This document shows, in pieces, positions 28,187 to 38,700 of a stretch of 64,000 bases of DNA (positions are counted from its first letter, which is position 1; the number at the start of each line of letters is the position of its first letter). Both the position numbers and the translations under genes were made by a program. The DNA comes from Planctomycetota bacterium (GTDB taxonomy: Bacteria; Planctomycetota; Planctomycetia; Gemmatales; HRBIN36), in NCBI GenBank assembly GCA_014584395.1, contig JACTMY010000001.1, positions 42,501 through 106,500 of the forward strand. The letters run 5' to 3'. Under the pieces are notes generated by a model. The model was not told where the DNA came from. It ran no database searches and was given only the letters and a program-made list of their open reading frames with translations.

Positions 28187-29725
28187 TTATTTCAATGATT
28201 TTCGCAGCCACTCCAGCGCCCAGTAAAGCACGGGGTCATTTTCCACTTTATCCAGAGCCAACAGGCGGTTCGAATCCGCGGGCCGCTGGTCAAGCTGCAA
28301 GCGCCAGAGCCTGATCTGCCGGCGAATGGCCAGGGGAACTCGTATTTCATGCTCCGGTTCGGGCCTGACGCCCCAATCGCCCTGCAAAGCGTCTTGCGGT
28401 TGTCGCTGCAAGGTTTTCCCCGAAGGCCGATAAATCAAGCCAGAGGTTAAGCGAACGGTTTCCTGGCCCAGGGAATGGTTCATGAGGCTGAAGGGTTTTT
28501 GGACGGTCCCCTTCCCATGAGTGCGCTGCCCAAACAAGGTGGCTCGGCGATGATCCTGCAATGCCGCGGCAATGAGTTCGCCGCCGCCGATCGTGTCGGG
28601 GCCAATGAGCACCGCCATGGGAAAATCCGTGAGGCGGTGTTCTTCAGGTCGTGAGCGCGAGAGAAAGCGTTCGTTGTTCAGCACCAACTGTTTCGGCCCC
28701 GAGCGGATTTCCGCGACCTTCAGATTGGGGTTCAAGAACATCCCGGCGATGTAAGTCGCCTCGCTGAGGCCCCCGCCTGGACAATCGCGCAGATCGAGGA
28801 TCATTCCTTTCATGCCCTCCTCGCGCAGCAAGCCGAGGAGGCGCTCCATGTCGCTGTCGGCGCCGTTGAACAATTCCAGCAACCGAACGAAAGCGATCTT
28901 GGCTTTGGCGTCCAGCCAGTAATCCCAATCCTCCTCCACGCGGCGATGCCCCACGACGGACCAATAGCGCTCCGCGAGAAAGCGGGGTACCTTGACTTCC
29001 CGGGGCTTGGCGTCTTCCAGGGATTGGACCTCCAGGACCAGCGTCGTGTCGATGGGTCCGTTCAACTCTTCTTGGAACTGACGCGCGCTGACGTTTTGCG
29101 TGGGAGGCGCCTGATTGACCCGCAATATCGTGTCTCCCGGACGCAAACCCGCTTTCTCCGCCGGACTGTCCAGGTCCACTTGGCGAATGATCCACGGGCC
29201 GCCCGATTTGGGCCGTTCCTCGACGTGAATGCCCACGCGCACGCCCATGGACAGCGTGGCGTTCATGGCCATGGACAGGTCGCTCAAATACACCGTATGA
29301 GGATCGAGAAGATCGATCATCCCGCGAATGCCGATCTTAATGTCATGATGATTGCGCAAGACAGGGGGCAATCCCAGGGACTGCCGCCACCGCATGATCT
29401 CCATGCGCGGATCGCGGCCCTTGAAGTAACCTTCCCCCTCTTCCTTGAGGGGCAGCGGCAATGGCATTTGCGCCGCCTCGTGCAACGCCGCCATCGCCTT
29501 GTAGAGCAAGCGGGTTTCGCTGATTTCCTGGTAATAGTTGGCGGCGATGGTCTGAGCGGCTTCGACGAGATGATGGGCGAATTGGGCAGCTCGTTCAGGC
29601 TCGATGCTCGATACCGAACCCAGCGGTTGACCGCCGATGCCTTGTTGGCGATCTTCCGCGGCAGAAACGGCCAGCAAACCCAGACTGACGGCCAGGAGGC
29701 AACCCAGCGTCGCTCGACCTGTCAT
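28187..29725 (-). CDS. S41 (CtpA-like) pseudoprotease (Ser lost, Lys kept)
   Basis: 512 residues, exported; AAGGGGA before the ATG at 29725 and a clear signal peptide. Domains: helical N part, PDZ (VGIHVEERP..AGLRPGDTILRVNQ, about 190-245), then the tail-specific protease core. The core keeps LDLRDCPGGG, the AAALQDHRRATLFG helix and Lys405 in THGKGTVQ. The usual SASASE nucleophile segment is TIGGGE here, putting Gly380 where the catalytic Ser should be. It is probably inactive unless another residue substitutes. Same strand, 145 bp before the XPB-N-like gene. Confidence 0.9.
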   Translation of the reverse strand: MTGRATLGCLLAVSLGLLAVSAAEDRQQGIGGQPLGSVSSIEPERAAQFAHHLVEAAQTIAANYYQEISETRLLYKAMAALHEAAQMPLPLPLKEEGEGYFKGRDPRMEIMRWRQSLGLPPVLRNHHDIKIGIRGMIDLLDPHTVYLSDLSMAMNATLSMGVRVGIHVEERPKSGGPWIIRQVDLDSPAEKAGLRPGDTILRVNQAPPTQNVSARQFQEELNGPIDTTLVLEVQSLEDAKPREVKVPRFLAERYWSVVGHRRVEEDWDYWLDAKAKIAFVRLLELFNGADSDMERLLGLLREEGMKGMILDLRDCPGGGLSEATYIAGMFLNPNLKVAEIRSGPKQLVLNNERFLSRSRPEEHRLTDFPMAVLIGPDTIGGGELIAAALQDHRRATLFGQRTHGKGTVQKPFSLMNHSLGQETVRLTSGLIYRPSGKTLQRQPQDALQGDWGVRPEPEHEIRVPLAIRRQIRLWRLQLDQRPADSNRLLALDKVENDPVLYWALEWLRKSLK

Positions 29726-29909
29726 GTATGTCCCCTTCTCGAGTGTCGAACACTCTCCATTGTAGACGGGGAATGACGATGGAATCAATGCAAAGCGTGA
29801 AGGCAGTCTGGGATTTGGTTTTCATCAACGCTGCCGATTGACTGCCATCTGGGTTCGCTGACCACCGAGAATATGGCTGCTTGTTGGATGAACGAACGCT
29901 CTTGTTCCA

Positions 29910-31325
29910 TCATCGATCATCGGGACCGCGAACGTTCTGCGCGATCAAATGTTGACAGAGTCCAGCGTTGATCATGTCACAGAACTTCCGCCATTTGTTC
30001 TTGCGCACCATCTTGCTGTCCTCTCCCGGCGTCAAAATCGCGGTGATGCTCAGCAAATTAGGCTGCTGCGGATGCTTCATCTCAAGGTAAATGTCCAAGT
30101 TTGGCCAATCTGGTTCGGGAGGCGGCGGCGGCTTTTCCACCAGACCCAGCCACACCAGCACCTTGGCGGGCGGCGGTCCAGCGGGCGGTTCGGTATGAAC
30201 CTTGAAGCGCACCTTCACTAAACCCGGATGGGTTTCGAGCACTTCCCCATGAACCTCTTCGAGGAAGCCGCGCAGCTTCAGGACCGCGATCTTCTCGGGC
30301 ATCCAAGCTTCGTACTCGTAGACCACGACAAAGGGATCATCGATCCGCGCCAGGGCCGCCGAGGATTGCGACATGGGCACATTCGGCGTTTCATCCAGCC
30401 CGATGTTGGCGTGCGAGGAATGCGGCATGCTCGACTGGTCCATGGGCAACTCGCGGCCCAAGGCATATTCAAACATCTCCGCCAACTGCCACGGCGTTTG
30501 CGGCCGGTCCAAGGGATACTTGGCCAGGCAGCGATGCACCACTTGTTCGATCTCAAGGGGGACGTCATAGACCCCGACTTCGCCAAAGCTCGGCGGCTGG
30601 GCTCGGGCGTGCATTTCGAACAGTTCCGCGTCGGTGTCCGTGATGAAGGGGCGCCGCCCCGCCATCATTTCAAAGAGGATCACGCCCACGCTGTACAGAT
30701 CGCCGCGAATGTCCACTTCGTTGCCGCGAATTTGCTCCGGGCAGATGTATTCGGGCGTGCCCACGGCAATGATGCGGCGATCCGCCCCGCGCAGCTCATC
30801 GATGGAAAGATGCGGCGCCACGGTCAGCTTCGCCAGGCCAAAGTCGAGCACCTTGAGCAGGGGATTGAAGCTGTTCGGATCCATGATCATCAAGTTGCTC
30901 GGCTTCAAATCGCGGTGAATGATCCCGCGCTCATAGGCTGCCTGCAACGCGGAACAGATCTGAATCAACAACTGCCCCGTCCGATCCGCCGAGAGGCGGC
31001 CATGGCGTTCGAGCACTTCGCTGAGCGGCATGCCCTCCAGATATTCCATGACGATGCAGGGGCCAAATTCCCGATCCACGCCGCTGTCGAGCAGCGAGAC
31101 GACGTGTGGATGTTGAAATTGCTGGAGAAAATGCATTTCACGCTCAAACATCTCATGGAACTTCTGATTGGCCATGAAACGTTCGTGCATCACTTTGACA
31201 ACGACCTTGCCCGAGGAATGGAGACATTCCGCCAGATAGACCTTGCCCATGCCGCCTTCGCCGATCAATTCCAGAAGGCGATAGCGGCCCAGGGCGATGA
31301 AATCATCAGGAGTGGTCATCGTCAT
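29910..31325 (-). CDS. Ser/Thr protein kinase (Hanks type), soluble
   Basis: 471 residues. Kinase domain about 14-290 with all main motifs: GEGGMGKVY, VVKVM (Lys), HRDLKPSN, DFG and GTPEYICPE. No membrane segment follows; instead a Ser/Met-rich linker and a C-terminal domain of about 150 residues (VYEYEAWMPEKIAV, LKLRGFLEEVHG, KVRFKVH) with a Pro-rich loop, not recognised. Both neighbours are also transcribed leftward but are separated by gaps of over 150 bp, so it is probably its own unit. Substrate unknown. Confidence 0.93.
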   Translation of the reverse strand: MTMTTPDDFIALGRYRLLELIGEGGMGKVYLAECLHSSGKVVVKVMHERFMANQKFHEMFEREMHFLQQFQHPHVVSLLDSGVDREFGPCIVMEYLEGMPLSEVLERHGRLSADRTGQLLIQICSALQAAYERGIIHRDLKPSNLMIMDPNSFNPLLKVLDFGLAKLTVAPHLSIDELRGADRRIIAVGTPEYICPEQIRGNEVDIRGDLYSVGVILFEMMAGRRPFITDTDAELFEMHARAQPPSFGEVGVYDVPLEIEQVVHRCLAKYPLDRPQTPWQLAEMFEYALGRELPMDQSSMPHSSHANIGLDETPNVPMSQSSAALARIDDPFVVVYEYEAWMPEKIAVLKLRGFLEEVHGEVLETHPGLVKVRFKVHTEPPAGPPPAKVLVWLGLVEKPPPPPEPDWPNLDIYLEMKHPQQPNLLSITAILTPGEDSKMVRKNKWRKFCDMINAGLCQHLIAQNVRGPDDR

Positions 31326-31475
31326 GCAGACCTACCGGCTACCTATGAAGGAAGACGTTACTCTTTACTCTACCAGAATTGCCGTTGCAGTGAATCAACT
31401 TGCCTTGAAATCAAATGTTCATTGGCCTGGCATGGATGAGGCATCGGTTCAAGCCGCGGTCTCTTGCGATCATGG

Positions 31476-32942
31476 TCAAAGTGAGCGTCGATAGCGGCGC
31501 GTGGGACGGCCAAAGACCTGCTTCGGCGGCGGGGCGCTCGACTCCGCGGACGTCGTCGGCATGGCCGCACTCTCGACCGCATCGGCGGGCATGGCCGTTT
31601 CGGGCGCCATGGCTTCCTGTCCTTCGACCTGGCTGACGGCCGCGGTTGGCGCCGCGCCAACGGCCAATGAAGCCATGGGCGGTGCCACGACCTCAGCGGA
31701 GGCCGGTTGATCCACAGGCTCGATGGGAGCGGCTTCCTCGGCCAAGCCAAAGTCCTCGCCGCGAGCTTCCTCGATCAACTGCCCTTGGAGCATTTCGATG
31801 GCCGTGAGCTGTTTGCCTTGTTCTGGCGTGACGAAGGCGATGGCGATGCCATCCCGGCCCATGCGGCCCGTGCGGCCAATGCGATGGATGTAACTCTCAG
31901 GATCCTCGGGCAGGTCATAGTTGATGATGTGGGAGATGCCCTCGACGTCAATCCCGCGGCTCACCACGTCGGTGGCGACCAGAATGGCATATTTGCCTTC
32001 GCGAAAGCCGACCATGATCCGACTGCGTTTTTCCTGGGGCAAGTCGCCGTGCAGGACCGCGGCTTTGATATTCGACCGCAACAACCGGCGATGGACCTGA
32101 TCGGCGCCCCGTTTCGTGGCGGTGAAGATGATGCATTGCTTGGGTTGTTCGCGTTCAAGCACTTTGCGCAGGAGGTCGATCTTGCGGTGTTCGGCAATGC
32201 TCACGTACGTTTGCCGAATGCTCGGAACCGCCATCTGCTCCGGCGGGGTCACGTCGACCAGCCGCGGTTCGATCATGTACCGCTCGGCCAGGCGGCGCAC
32301 GTCGGCGGGCAGCGTCGCCGACAAGAGCAGCGTTTGCCGATCCCGCGGACAGCGGCGCAGGATGCGTTCGATGTCGGGGCGAAAGCCGATGTCGAGCATG
32401 CGATCCGCTTCGTCCAGCACGACGACTTCCAGAGCATTGAGCCGCAAGGTGCCGCGCTGGATATGGTCGATGACGCGTCCCGGCGTGCCGACGACGAGAT
32501 GGGCGCCCTGACGCAGCCCTTGAAGCTGGCCGCGATATTTTTCACCCCCGAGAATGGCCAGGATGCGGACCGGCAGCTTGCTGGCCAACCGCTCGGCTTC
32601 CGTGGCAATCTGGACGACCAACTCGCGCGTGGGTCCAAGCACCAAGGCTTGCGGTCCTGGCTTGCGATGATCCAGATATTGCAAGATCGGCAGCAGGAAG
32701 GCCGCCGTCTTGCCCGTGCCGGTTCGAGCCTTGCCGATCACATCGTAGCCTTCCAGCGCGGGCGGGAGGAATTCCGCCTGGATGGGCGTCGGCTCCACAT
32801 AGCCCACTTCTTGCAGCGCGGCATGGAGCGAGCGCCGCAGCGGAAAGCGACTGAATTCCAACTTGGCAGGCGCGGCTTCCGGCGGTTTGGGTTCGAGGTT
32901 AGTTTCTTCGGGATGCGAGTCAGTCAAGGGAAGCCTCGGCAT
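31476..32942 (-). CDS. DEAD-box RNA helicase (RhlE-like)
   Basis: 488 residues. Q motif (FPLRRSL..EVGYVEPTPIQAE), motif I ARTGTGKT, Ia PTREL, Ib TPGR, II DEAD, III SAT, IV IIFTAT, V ATDVVSRGID and VI HRIGRTGR are all present, so an active ATP-dependent RNA unwinding enzyme is expected. The C-terminal 100 residues are Ala/Pro/Glu-rich and end in basic RPTRRYRRSL, a likely RNA-binding tail. Roles in RNA decay, ribosome assembly or cold response are usual for the family. Confidence 0.95.
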   Translation of the reverse strand: MPRLPLTDSHPEETNLEPKPPEAAPAKLEFSRFPLRRSLHAALQEVGYVEPTPIQAEFLPPALEGYDVIGKARTGTGKTAAFLLPILQYLDHRKPGPQALVLGPTRELVVQIATEAERLASKLPVRILAILGGEKYRGQLQGLRQGAHLVVGTPGRVIDHIQRGTLRLNALEVVVLDEADRMLDIGFRPDIERILRRCPRDRQTLLLSATLPADVRRLAERYMIEPRLVDVTPPEQMAVPSIRQTYVSIAEHRKIDLLRKVLEREQPKQCIIFTATKRGADQVHRRLLRSNIKAAVLHGDLPQEKRSRIMVGFREGKYAILVATDVVSRGIDVEGISHIINYDLPEDPESYIHRIGRTGRMGRDGIAIAFVTPEQGKQLTAIEMLQGQLIEEARGEDFGLAEEAAPIEPVDQPASAEVVAPPMASLAVGAAPTAAVSQVEGQEAMAPETAMPADAVESAAMPTTSAESSAPPPKQVFGRPTRRYRRSL

Positions 32943-33107
32943 GTCTCGTTGGGCAGGATAAGGTTAATGAATTCATCATCATTTTAAGGGATAGGCTGTC
33001 CATTTCCAAGGGGCCAGCACAAGCGGTCCAAGAATGGCCTGCTCCATGGGGCCAATTCAGACTCTGGTTGGCGGCACCCAACCATTTTAATCGTTTCGAC
33101 ATAGCAT

Positions 33108-33518
33108 TCAGTAGAGCGGATATTCGGAAGCCGTGGTGGGTTTTCTTGGCGAACGATACTGCCATTCGCACCATGCTCCAAAAAGGCCGATGACGGCCGA
33201 CTGCGCGACGGGAACGAGCAAGATGACCCGTGCCTTGAGCACGGTCGCTCCTTCAGGCGTGTAGAGAACAAGAAAGAGCGACAGGCCAAACACAGTCAGG
33301 AGTAAGCTCAACCCCACGAGAATGCGCAGCGGCCAGACCCGGCAGCGCTGCCGATAAACAAAGATGGCCCCCAACATGTAAGGAATCAAGGGCGTGAGCG
33401 TGAAAACGTGCAGGTAATGTGCGGTAACGACGGCGTCATACACAATCACGCCATACGTGGTCAAAAGGCCAACCGCTAAAATGACCAACCCCGAAACCAC
33501 CCATCCCTTCAAGCTCAT
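33108..33518 (-). CDS. Small four-helix membrane protein, unknown
   Basis: 136 residues with four hydrophobic helices (about 7-25, 38-54, 65-88 and 97-117) and a short charged C-terminal tail with CEWQYRSPRK. Codon use is host-like. No family recognised. It lies leftward between the DUF4058 gene and the helicase. Confidence 0.65.
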   Translation of the reverse strand: MSLKGWVVSGLVILAVGLLTTYGVIVYDAVVTAHYLHVFTLTPLIPYMLGAIFVYRQRCRVWPLRILVGLSLLLTVFGLSLFLVLYTPEGATVLKARVILLVPVAQSAVIGLFGAWCEWQYRSPRKPTTASEYPLY

Positions 33519-33622
33519 GCGCTGCTTCCCGATCCGCTGCGTTGATGATCCGCGATAGACACTTCGTCCATTTTAAGATCGAACGCGGCTTCAGCCAGGG
33601 AAGCTCGGGTGTGGATGATCCC

Positions 33623-34306
33623 CTATGGTCGATAGCCGGCGCTGCGCAGGGTTTGCTCGATCCAATCCAGATCGGCTGGCGCCAAGGGCATGGGCGGATC
33701 GGCCCGATAATCGACCTGATCGACAAAATAGCGGCCGTAAACCCGCTCAAAAACCGCTTGCAGATCGACACTGAGATCGCGGTCATCGCTGGCCAAGGGG
33801 ATGCGCACGCGCGGCAAAGGTTCCCGCCAGGGTATGCTGGTCACCTCCTCGCTCCGCGTCCGCTGGGGACGATGGACGGCCACGGCATAATGAGGTTCTT
33901 GAACGATGGGCGCCTCGACGGGCCAGAGCGGTTCGCCGCGCAGAATGAAGTCCATCTCGACCATCTGAGCTTGCTGAGCCAGCGTCTGCTCCCGCTGCTC
34001 CAGATAATGGCGCCGGCCGACGTCCGTCAAGCGATTGGCGGGGCTAATCAATTCCAAATGGGTCAACAGCCGATCCGTGGCCCGCTGCCGGATCTCGATG
34101 AACGTCTCGCGATGCTTTTCTTTCTGAATGGTGGTGAACAGGACGAGCTGCAGATCGTAGCTCCTGGTGCCGAATCGCAGCCGATAGTGATCATCGAGCG
34201 CGGATTGCATATGCTCGGCCAAGCCGATGATCCATTGATGATGCAGCAAGGGCCAATAGGCGTCCGCCTCGAGAAAGGGATCCATCCCTGGAAAGGGCGA
34301 AGCCAT
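33623..34306 (-). CDS. DUF4058 family protein
   Basis: 227 residues from the ATG at 34306, which has a strong AAGGAGG. The opening SPFPGMDPFLE with W and LHHQWI, then RSYDLQLVLFTTIQK, EIRQRATDRLLTHLELISPANR and the WREPLPRVRIPL segment are diagnostic of DUF4058, which is abundant in cyanobacteria and planctomycetes. The conserved E-I-R..ELISP..R arrangement recalls a nuclease-like core, but no activity is established. Confidence 0.9.
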   Translation of the reverse strand: MASPFPGMDPFLEADAYWPLLHHQWIIGLAEHMQSALDDHYRLRFGTRSYDLQLVLFTTIQKEKHRETFIEIRQRATDRLLTHLELISPANRLTDVGRRHYLEQREQTLAQQAQMVEMDFILRGEPLWPVEAPIVQEPHYAVAVHRPQRTRSEEVTSIPWREPLPRVRIPLASDDRDLSVDLQAVFERVYGRYFVDQVDYRADPPMPLAPADLDWIEQTLRSAGYRP

Positions 34307-34409
34307 TTGATGTCCTCCTTCACAAACCTCCGCTATCACAGGCCGCATTCAACATCGATCCGAAACCGGGTCCCTCCTTGGCGTTAAAAGCCAGACAGGG
34401 AGTCCCAAC

Positions 34410-35660
34410 TTATTTTTTGACATACTCTCCTGGCGGTTTCACCGCTTTGGGTTCTTCTTTCGCTAGCTTGACGAATTCCTCCACGCAGGGGGGGCAGCAA
34501 AACTCATAGCTCTGACCATTGATGATCCAGGCACAGCGCGGGTTCGCCTTGGTGAAGGTGATCGGGCAGATTTTATCGCCGGGCTTCGGGTTCATGTCGT
34601 GTGCGGAATTGAAGTTCTTGAATTTCTCCGAAGCGGTGAGGCGGCCATTGGCCTCGATGTCCGCTTGGGTGTAAAGGCCGCCGGGCGTGAGATATAGCTG
34701 CCGTTCGCTTTCACCTTCGACCGTCGAGGTGGGCATGGCGGTGGCGGCGTCGTTCCCATGCCCCGTAGTGCCATGAGGCGACTCAATGGTTTGAAAGGCG
34801 AAGTGGTAGCGTTTTCCCGCCAAGGTGATGCTCGGGATGGAAATCTCCAGGGGTTGATCCCACATCTCCTTGGGAACCTCGCCAACGAAGCGGGAGGTGT
34901 ATCCCTCGGTATCCCCTGGCATGGGATCGGCCTTGAGCGTGAACGTGCTAAACGTCTTCGTCCCGACGACGCGGACATAGGCGGTGATCGTTTGCTCTTC
35001 CGCTTCCAAGACCCGATGAATTTCCTTGCCAAAAAGGAACAGATGCATGGTGCCGCCCTGATGGAACATGGCCTCGGCGAAATACCTGCCCTGGGCAATG
35101 GCAACGTGAATGCCGCCCGGATGATCCTCGAGGTGGCTGCTGTGGGGTTTCTTGTCGTGGCCCGCATCGGTTTCCTTAAAGTCGCCGGAGTAAACCTTGC
35201 CCTTGACCGTGCCGCCAACGTTGCCGGCAAAGTCCATTTCCTTGCCAAACTGGTCGTGCGTGGCGGTGAACGCGATACCCTTGGCGTTGCTCAGGGCCGG
35301 GTCGTGCTGCAGTTCCAAGGTCAAGGGCGGCTTGACATTGGTGATGGTCAAAGTGACGTTCTTGATCTCCGACACGGGGACGTTGGCCGCCTTGGCGGCA
35401 TGCTCGTCGAGGAGATAGACCACGACCAACTTCTTGCCGTGATCCACCGTGAACTCAGCGTGATACTCTTCATTGCCCCATTCAGCCAAAACGCCGCCAT
35501 GGGGCCCCTCATCATGGGAATGGTCGTGACCGTGTCCCGATTTGGTAGGCGCTGCCTTCGTCGCCGAGAGGCTCGCGGGCTTTTCACAGCCAACCATCAG
35601 CATGAGGCTCAAGCCAATCCATCCGATCATGATTCCTGGCAAGGTCTTGAAGACGTTCAT
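34410..35660 (-). CDS. Metal-binding lipoprotein with TRASH/YHS-like tail
   Basis: 416 residues from the ATG at 35660 (AAGGGGAAG upstream); a coupled in-frame ATG at 35714, overlapping the pump stop, would add 18 residues before the signal peptide. Lipobox LMVGC. A His/Asp cluster (SGHGHDHSHDEGPHGG) and other His-rich patches follow, suited to bind soft or divalent metals. The C-terminal segment CPITFTKANPRCAW..QSYEFCCPPC resembles TRASH/YHS metal-sensing Cys motifs. Directly downstream of the CusA-type pump, it is probably a periplasmic metal-binding partner. Confidence 0.85.
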   Translation of the reverse strand: MNVFKTLPGIMIGWIGLSLMLMVGCEKPASLSATKAAPTKSGHGHDHSHDEGPHGGVLAEWGNEEYHAEFTVDHGKKLVVVYLLDEHAAKAANVPVSEIKNVTLTITNVKPPLTLELQHDPALSNAKGIAFTATHDQFGKEMDFAGNVGGTVKGKVYSGDFKETDAGHDKKPHSSHLEDHPGGIHVAIAQGRYFAEAMFHQGGTMHLFLFGKEIHRVLEAEEQTITAYVRVVGTKTFSTFTLKADPMPGDTEGYTSRFVGEVPKEMWDQPLEISIPSITLAGKRYHFAFQTIESPHGTTGHGNDAATAMPTSTVEGESERQLYLTPGGLYTQADIEANGRLTASEKFKNFNSAHDMNPKPGDKICPITFTKANPRCAWIINGQSYEFCCPPCVEEFVKLAKEEPKAVKPPGEYVKK

Positions 35661-35710
35661 GTTTCGCTTCCCCTTCGTCGCGGGCAGATTAATTCCTGAC
35701 GTTATTTTAT

Positions 35711-38700
35711 TCATTCACTTTGCGTTTTTGGCACAGAATGCAGCGCATTTCCTTCCCAAACATTCACGTCCGCCTGTAAAAGGCGATCCACATCCCGACC
35801 GCTAAATTTCCAAAAAAGTCCCGGGTGCAGAAGATACTCGCAAAAGGTCGATGTGAAAAGCCCACCTAGGATGACCGTGGCAATGGGATAGAGGATTTCC
35901 CGGCCCGGCTTTTGTCCCTCGAACACGAGGGGGAGCAGGGCAAACCCCGCCGTCAGGGCGGTCATGAGCACCGGGGCCAACCGCTCCAAGCTGCCGCGCA
36001 TCAACATGGCTTGCGTGAATCCCTCTCTTTCATGGCGCATGAGATGGAAATAATGGGAAACCAACAAAATGCCATTCCGCGCGGCGATGCCGCCCAGCGA
36101 AATGAATCCCACCATGCTGGCCACGCTCAAGGTTTGCCGGGTGAGCGCCAAGGCCAGCACCCCGCCGATAAAGGCCACCGGCAAGGCATGCAGGATTTGC
36201 AGCACAATGCGGACGGAGGGATAGAGTTTGTAGAGAACCACGAACATGCCCACGATGGCCAATCCCGCGAGCAGACTGATGAGAATGGTCGCGCGGCGTT
36301 GGCTTTCAAATTGGCCGCCATACTCGACGAAATAGCCGATGGGCCAAGATGCTTGCTTTTGCAGCCCGCGCACCCGCTCCTGGATGTCGCGCACCACGCT
36401 GGCCAGGTCGCGCCCCAAGGCATTACAGCGAATGACGATCCGCCGCCGGGCGTTTTCGCGATGAATCACGTTGGCGCCTTGGGATTCCTCGATGACCGCG
36501 AGTTCACTGAGGGCTACTTGACCGCGTTGCCCGGGCAGATCGAGCCGCAACTGCTTGAGCGCATGGATGTCATGGCGGTAACGCTCATCGAGCCACACGA
36601 CGAGATCGAAGCGGCGTTCACCCTCCATGACCTGGAGCAGTTCCTCGCCCTTGAGGGCCGTCGTCAGGAACTCCGCGACGTAAGCCCGATCGAGGCCATA
36701 ATGCGCCAGCGGCCGGGGGAGCAGTCGAATGTGCAGCTCCTCCACCTGTTTTTGCGCCTCCACGGCCAGGGAACTGACGCCGGGGACGTCCTGAATGGCT
36801 TGCTGAATGCGCTCCGCCGTTTGCCGCAAGCGCGTCAGGTCGTCGCCGAACACCTTGATGGCGACCTGGGCGGTCACCCCCGAAAGCATGTGGCTGATCA
36901 AATGGGCCAATGGTTGTTCGACCTCAATGTCCACCCCCGGGACGTGGTCTTTGAGTTCCGTGAGGATCCTTTGCAGGACTTCCTCGCGGTGCTGCGCGGC
37001 CTCGGAATGGATGGTCAGGATATACTCCGTGTTGCTGACCGGCTCAACGTGCTCATCCATTTCCGCCCTGCCCGTGCGGCGGAAGTAATGGGCCAAGACG
37101 CCGTCCGGCTGCGCGGGCGAATGCAGCAGCCGGCTAAAAACCTGGTCGGCTTGCTGGCACGCTTCCAGCGAGGCTGCAAGCGACGATCCGGGCGGCAAGC
37201 TCAAGTTGACTTGCACGCTGCCCTCATCGAAGGGGGGCAAGAAGTCCGCGCCTAATTGCATGAGCAGCCAGCCGCTCAGCAGCACCATCATCCACGTGAG
37301 CATCAACAAGGTTCCGATCCAATGCAAACTGAGATAGATCACGCCGCCCGCCAGCCACTTGAGGAACCGCAGCAGGGCGCTCTCCCGCTCCGAGCGCACG
37401 GCCCGCGACCGCGGCAAGAGATAGAAGGAGAGCACGGGCGTCACCGTCAGCGACACGAGCAAGGACGCCAGGATGGAAACGATGTAGGCCACGGCCAGGG
37501 GAGTAAACAGCCGCCCTTCGACTCCGGACAGGGCGAACAGCGGGAAGAAAACGAGAATCACCATCATCGTGCCGAAGACAATCGCTCCGCGAATTTCAAC
37601 GCTGGCGTGGTAAATCACCCCCAGGATCGGCAACGGCGCGGCGCGCTGCGCATTTTCCTTGAGCCGGCGAAAGATGTTCTCCACGTCCACAATGGCGTCG
37701 TCGACCAATTCGCCCATGGCCACGGCGATGCCGCCCAGCGTCATCACGTTGAGCGAGAGGGGGGTTCCCGTCACCCAGCCGATCAGCTTGAAGACCAAAG
37801 CGGTGATCGCCAGCGACAAGGGGATGGCCGTGAGCGTGATCAGGGTCGTGCGAAAATTGAGCAGGAACAGGAACAGGATGATCAGCACCAAACCCGCGCC
37901 AATGAGCAAGGCCTCGGCCACGTTGGCGATGCCGTGATCGATGAACCGCTTAAGTTGAAACAGTTCGGTGTGAAAGACGATGTTTTCCCTGGCCAGCGCG
38001 GATTTCATGTCGTCCAGGGCGGCGTGGAGTTGATCCGTCAAATGCCGCGTGTCCACGTGCGGCTGCTTGACGACGGTCAAGAGCACGCCGGGTGAACCGT
38101 TGATGCCGGCGTCGCCCCGCTTAAGCTGAGGCGCTTCTTTCACCTCGGCCACGTGGCGAATCTGCAGCGACCGCCCCGAACGAAACTGCAAGGGAATTTG
38201 GTTGATCTCCTCGATCACTTGCGCGGGTTCGGGGCCGAGGCGGCCGAGAACGCGGATCGTCCATTCACGATCGCCCCGGGTCAGAAAACCTCCGCTCGCC
38301 GAGAGGTTGTTGTTCCGGAGGGCCGACTCAATTTCCTGCAAGGTGACGTTGTAATCCAACAGCGCCTGGGCGTTGACCAGCACATGATACTGTTTGCGAT
38401 CGCCCCCCATGACCACCACCTGGGCCACGCCGGGGATTTTGAGCAAACGCGGCCGCGCCACCCAATCGGCCAGGGTCCGCACGCGCATGGCCATGCGCGG
38501 ATCTGAGAGGGCCGACGGGCCAGGCTGCATGCCAATGACCATGATCTGACCCATGATCGAGCTGATGGGAGCTAATTGGGGCCGAATCCCCGGTGGCAAG
38601 GCGTCCGCGGCCGCGGCCAGGCGCTCTTGCACGGTTTGCCGAGCCAGATGGATCGACATGCCCCAATCAAATTCAACGTAAATGACGGCCAGCCCCACGC

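Noticed and set aside
28262..28285. tRNA-like GGTTCGAATCC segment
   Set aside because: Lies inside the S41-like coding sequence and no cloverleaf can be drawn around it.
35912..37255. Plus-strand 447-codon frame across the RND pump
   Set aside because: Antisense to a full-length, motif-rich CusA-type gene; rich in His/Gln/Arg as expected from a GC-rich coding shadow.
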